From the NCBI RefSeq assembly GCF_916700565.1, contig NZ_CAKAKO010000006.1:186001-250000 (forward strand): 64,000 nt of DNA. Reading direction: 5' to 3'. The notes under the pieces are model-generated. The model saw nothing but the letters and a program-made list of their open reading frames with translations, had not been told where the DNA came from and did not search any database. The position numbers were made by a program, and so were the translations under genes. Below, piece by piece: positions 62,260 to 64,000 of this stretch (the first letter of the stretch is position 1; every line of letters begins with the position of its first letter). The stretch is from Xenophilus sp. Marseille-Q4582. Its GTDB lineage: Bacteria > Pseudomonadota > Gammaproteobacteria > Burkholderiales > Burkholderiaceae_C.

Positions 62260-63537
62260 ATGACAAGCAAAAAGAAGCGTCTCGTCCTGATCCTCGTCGC
62301 CGTGGCCGTGCTCGTGCTGGCGGCCCTGGCCTTCCTGCGCCCGCGCGGCGAGGGCGCGGCCCCTGCGCCGGCACCCGCCGGCGGCGCCACCACCCCCGAG
62401 GCGGCGGGCGCGCGGCCCGCGCTCACCGTGAGCGTGGCGCGCCCGCAGCCGGCCGAGCTGCCGATCACGCTGGTGGCCAACGGCAACATTGCCGCCTGGC
62501 AGGAAGCCAGCGTGGGCTCCGAATCGAACGGCCTGCGCCTGGCCGACGTGCGCGTGAACGTGGGCGACCGCGTGAAGAAGGGCCAGGTGCTGGCCACCTT
62601 CTCGCCCGAAACGGTGAATGCCGACGTGGCCCAGGCCCGCGCCTCGCTGGCCGAAGCGCGCGCCGCCGCCGCCGACGCGGCGGGCAACGCCGCCCGCGCC
62701 CGCACGCTGGCCCAGACCGGCGCGCTGAGCCAGCAGCAGATCAATCAGTACCAGACCACCGAGCAGACCGCCAAGGCCCGGGTGGAAGCGGCCGAGGCCG
62801 TGCTGGCCGCGCAGCAGGTGCGTGGCCGCAACACGCAGGTGCTGGCCCCCGACGACGGCGTGATCTCCTCGCGCACCGCCACGGTGGGCAGCGTGGTGGC
62901 TGCCGGCACGGAACTGTTCAAGCTGATCCGCCAGGGCCGCCTGGAATGGCGCGCCGAGGTCGGCGCCGCCGAGCTGGGCCGCCTGGCCGTGGGCATGAGC
63001 GCGACCGTGACCGCCCCGGGCGGCGCCGAAGTGCAGGGCAAGGTGCGCAGCATCGCGCCCACGGTCGATCCGCAGACGCGCAATGCGCTGGTCTATGTCG
63101 ACATTCCCGACGTGCAGGCCAATGCCGGCGTGAAGGCCGGCATGTTCGCGCGCGGCGAATTCCTCATCGGCAAGAGTGATGCGCTCACCGTGCCGCAGGT
63201 GGCCGTGGTGCCGCGCGACGGCTTCAACACCGTGATGGTGCTGCAGGACGACCAGCGCGTGCGCCTGACGCGCGTGCAGGCCGGCCGCCGCATCGGCGAC
63301 CGCATCGAGGTGCACGGCGAGCAGCTGACGCCCGGGTCGCAGGTGGTGGTGGAAGGCGCCGGCTTCCTCAACGACGGCGACCTGGTGCGCGTGTCGCAAG
63401 CCCCGGCAGCGGCCGCATCCACCTCGCCCGCTGCGCCCGCGGCAACTGCGGCACCTGCGGCGCCGACCGCCCCGGCGTCGCCGGCCTCATCGGCTTCCGC
63501 GCCCGCAGGCGTGCCGGCCGCCGCCCCTGGCCGCTGA
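62260..63537 (+). CDS. RND efflux periplasmic adaptor
   Basis: The 425-residue membrane fusion protein has an N-terminal membrane anchor (KKKRLVLILVAVAVLVLAALAFL), a lipoyl half-motif (WQEASVGSESNGLRLADVRVNVGDRVKKGQ), a short coiled coil (about 125-180) and the second half (NTQVLAPDDGVISSRTATVGSVVAAG). A beta-barrel and the membrane-proximal domain follow. The tail is an Ala/Pro/Ser run of about 45 residues. It lies 32 bp after the OMF gene and 49 bp before the RND gene, in one operon. Confidence 0.93.
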   Translation: MTSKKKRLVLILVAVAVLVLAALAFLRPRGEGAAPAPAPAGGATTPEAAGARPALTVSVARPQPAELPITLVANGNIAAWQEASVGSESNGLRLADVRVNVGDRVKKGQVLATFSPETVNADVAQARASLAEARAAAADAAGNAARARTLAQTGALSQQQINQYQTTEQTAKARVEAAEAVLAAQQVRGRNTQVLAPDDGVISSRTATVGSVVAAGTELFKLIRQGRLEWRAEVGAAELGRLAVGMSATVTAPGGAEVQGKVRSIAPTVDPQTRNALVYVDIPDVQANAGVKAGMFARGEFLIGKSDALTVPQVAVVPRDGFNTVMVLQDDQRVRLTRVQAGRRIGDRIEVHGEQLTPGSQVVVEGAGFLNDGDLVRVSQAPAAAASTSPAAPAATAAPAAPTAPASPASSASAPAGVPAAAPGR

Positions 63538-63586
63538 GCCTGCCGCACCGCATGCCCACCCTCACCTGTTTCAAGGGGCCCTGCCC

Positions 63587-64000
63587 ATGAACCTCTCTTC
63601 CTGGTCGATCAAGAACCCCATTCCGGCGGCGATGGTCTTCGTGCTGCTCACGCTGGCGGGCCTGTTCGCCTTCAAGCAGATGAAGGTGCAGAACTTCCCC
63701 GACATGGACCTGCCGGTGGTGATCGTCACCGCCGCCCTGCCCGGCGCCTCGCCCGCGCAGCTGGAAAACGACGTCGCGCGCAAGGTCGAAAACGCCATCG
63801 CCACCCTGCAGGGCCTCAAGCACGTCACGACCACGCTGACCGACGGCTCGGCCACGATCGCGGCCGAGTTCGTGCTCGAGAAGCCCATCCAGGAAGCCGT
63901 GGACGACGTGCGCTCGGCCGTGAGCCGCGTGCGCTCGGACATGCCGGCCGACCTGCGCGACCCCATCGTCACCAAGCTGGACCTGGCCTCGCAGCCGATC
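63587..64000 (+). CDS. RND efflux permease, N-terminal part (runs off the window)
   Basis: The first 138 residues (MNLSSWSIKNPIPAAMVFVLLTLAGLFAFKQMKVQNFPDMDLPVVIVTAALPGASPAQLENDVARKVENAI… in pieces) show TM1 and the start of the first periplasmic domain of an HAE-type RND pump. AAGGGGCC lies ahead of the ATG. The gene continues past 64000. It completes a TetR-OMF-adaptor-RND operon. Confidence 0.92.
   Translation, partial: MNLSSWSIKNPIPAAMVFVLLTLAGLFAFKQMKVQNFPDMDLPVVIVTAALPGASPAQLENDVARKVENAIATLQGLKHVTTTLTDGSATIAAEFVLEKPIQEAVDDVRSAVSRVRSDMPADLRDPIVTKLDLASQPI

Overview
The window looks like a chromosome segment from a high-GC betaproteobacterium of the Burkholderiales, most probably Comamonadaceae. 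The evidence is the tig-clpP-clpX-lon order beside tRNA-Gly, the hpnCDE genes, an isc-type ferredoxin, a CecR-like TetR with its efflux genes, and a P4/ICEclc-type integrase at tRNA-Gly. Species cannot be fixed from the sequence alone.

Positions 1-32513 are one end of a genomic island or integrative and conjugative element, inserted at the 3' end of the first of two tandem tRNA-Gly(GCC) genes. The integrase (30344-32287) lies next to the tRNA. The cargo is metal and toxicant resistance. From the left it holds: an RND efflux pair whose permease is split by an IS630-family element; a Zn/Cd/Pb P-type ATPase (zntA type) with a His-rich linker; a periplasmic protein with three DUF4148-like repeats; a CDF exporter with an ArsR/SmtB repressor; a CsoR/RcnR-family regulator with an nreB-like MFS exporter that is deleted, frameshifted and split by an IS1182-family element; a CzcCBA-like heavy-metal RND operon with two extra periplasmic proteins and an unlinked-type dihydrolipoamide dehydrogenase; a second ArsR; and a copper module (copA, cueR, ferredoxin, a decayed glutaredoxin-MauE fusion, copZ). 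Between the copper genes and the integrase lie debris of an Lrp/hppD pair, a LysR gene, and an XRE regulator divergent from an HTH-less LysR-like effector domain across a palindrome. Operators visible by eye tie the genes into regulons: five similar AT-rich ArsR-type sites, two CueR-type promoters with 19-bp spacers, and one GC-tract CsoR/RcnR-type site.

Positions 32514-64000 look like core chromosome: tRNA-Gly x2, lon, clpX, clpP, tig and tRNA-Leu; an RND pump operon (39195-43651) with an upstream TetR-like palindrome; hpnCDE for squalene synthesis; an SH3-domain protein, a HAD hydrolase, hemH and several small conserved genes; a branched-chain-type ABC transporter operon on the minus strand (SBP, LivG, LivF, LivH, LivM, alpha/beta hydrolase, small integrase-like domain protein), apparently driven by a sigma-54 promoter and an NtrC-family activator with a PAS domain; and, divergent from that, a TetR-OMF-adaptor-RND operon that runs off the right edge.

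The island shows clear decay: two IS insertions whose precise removal restores the reading frames, nonsense mutations, small deletions and truncated genes. The core half shows tight ATGA/GTGA overlaps typical of intact operons. The least explained items are the DUF4148 repeat protein inside the metal regulon, the two accessory proteins and Lpd of the czc-like operon, the XRE/LysR-effector pair, and the TetR reading frame that lacks a stop codon.
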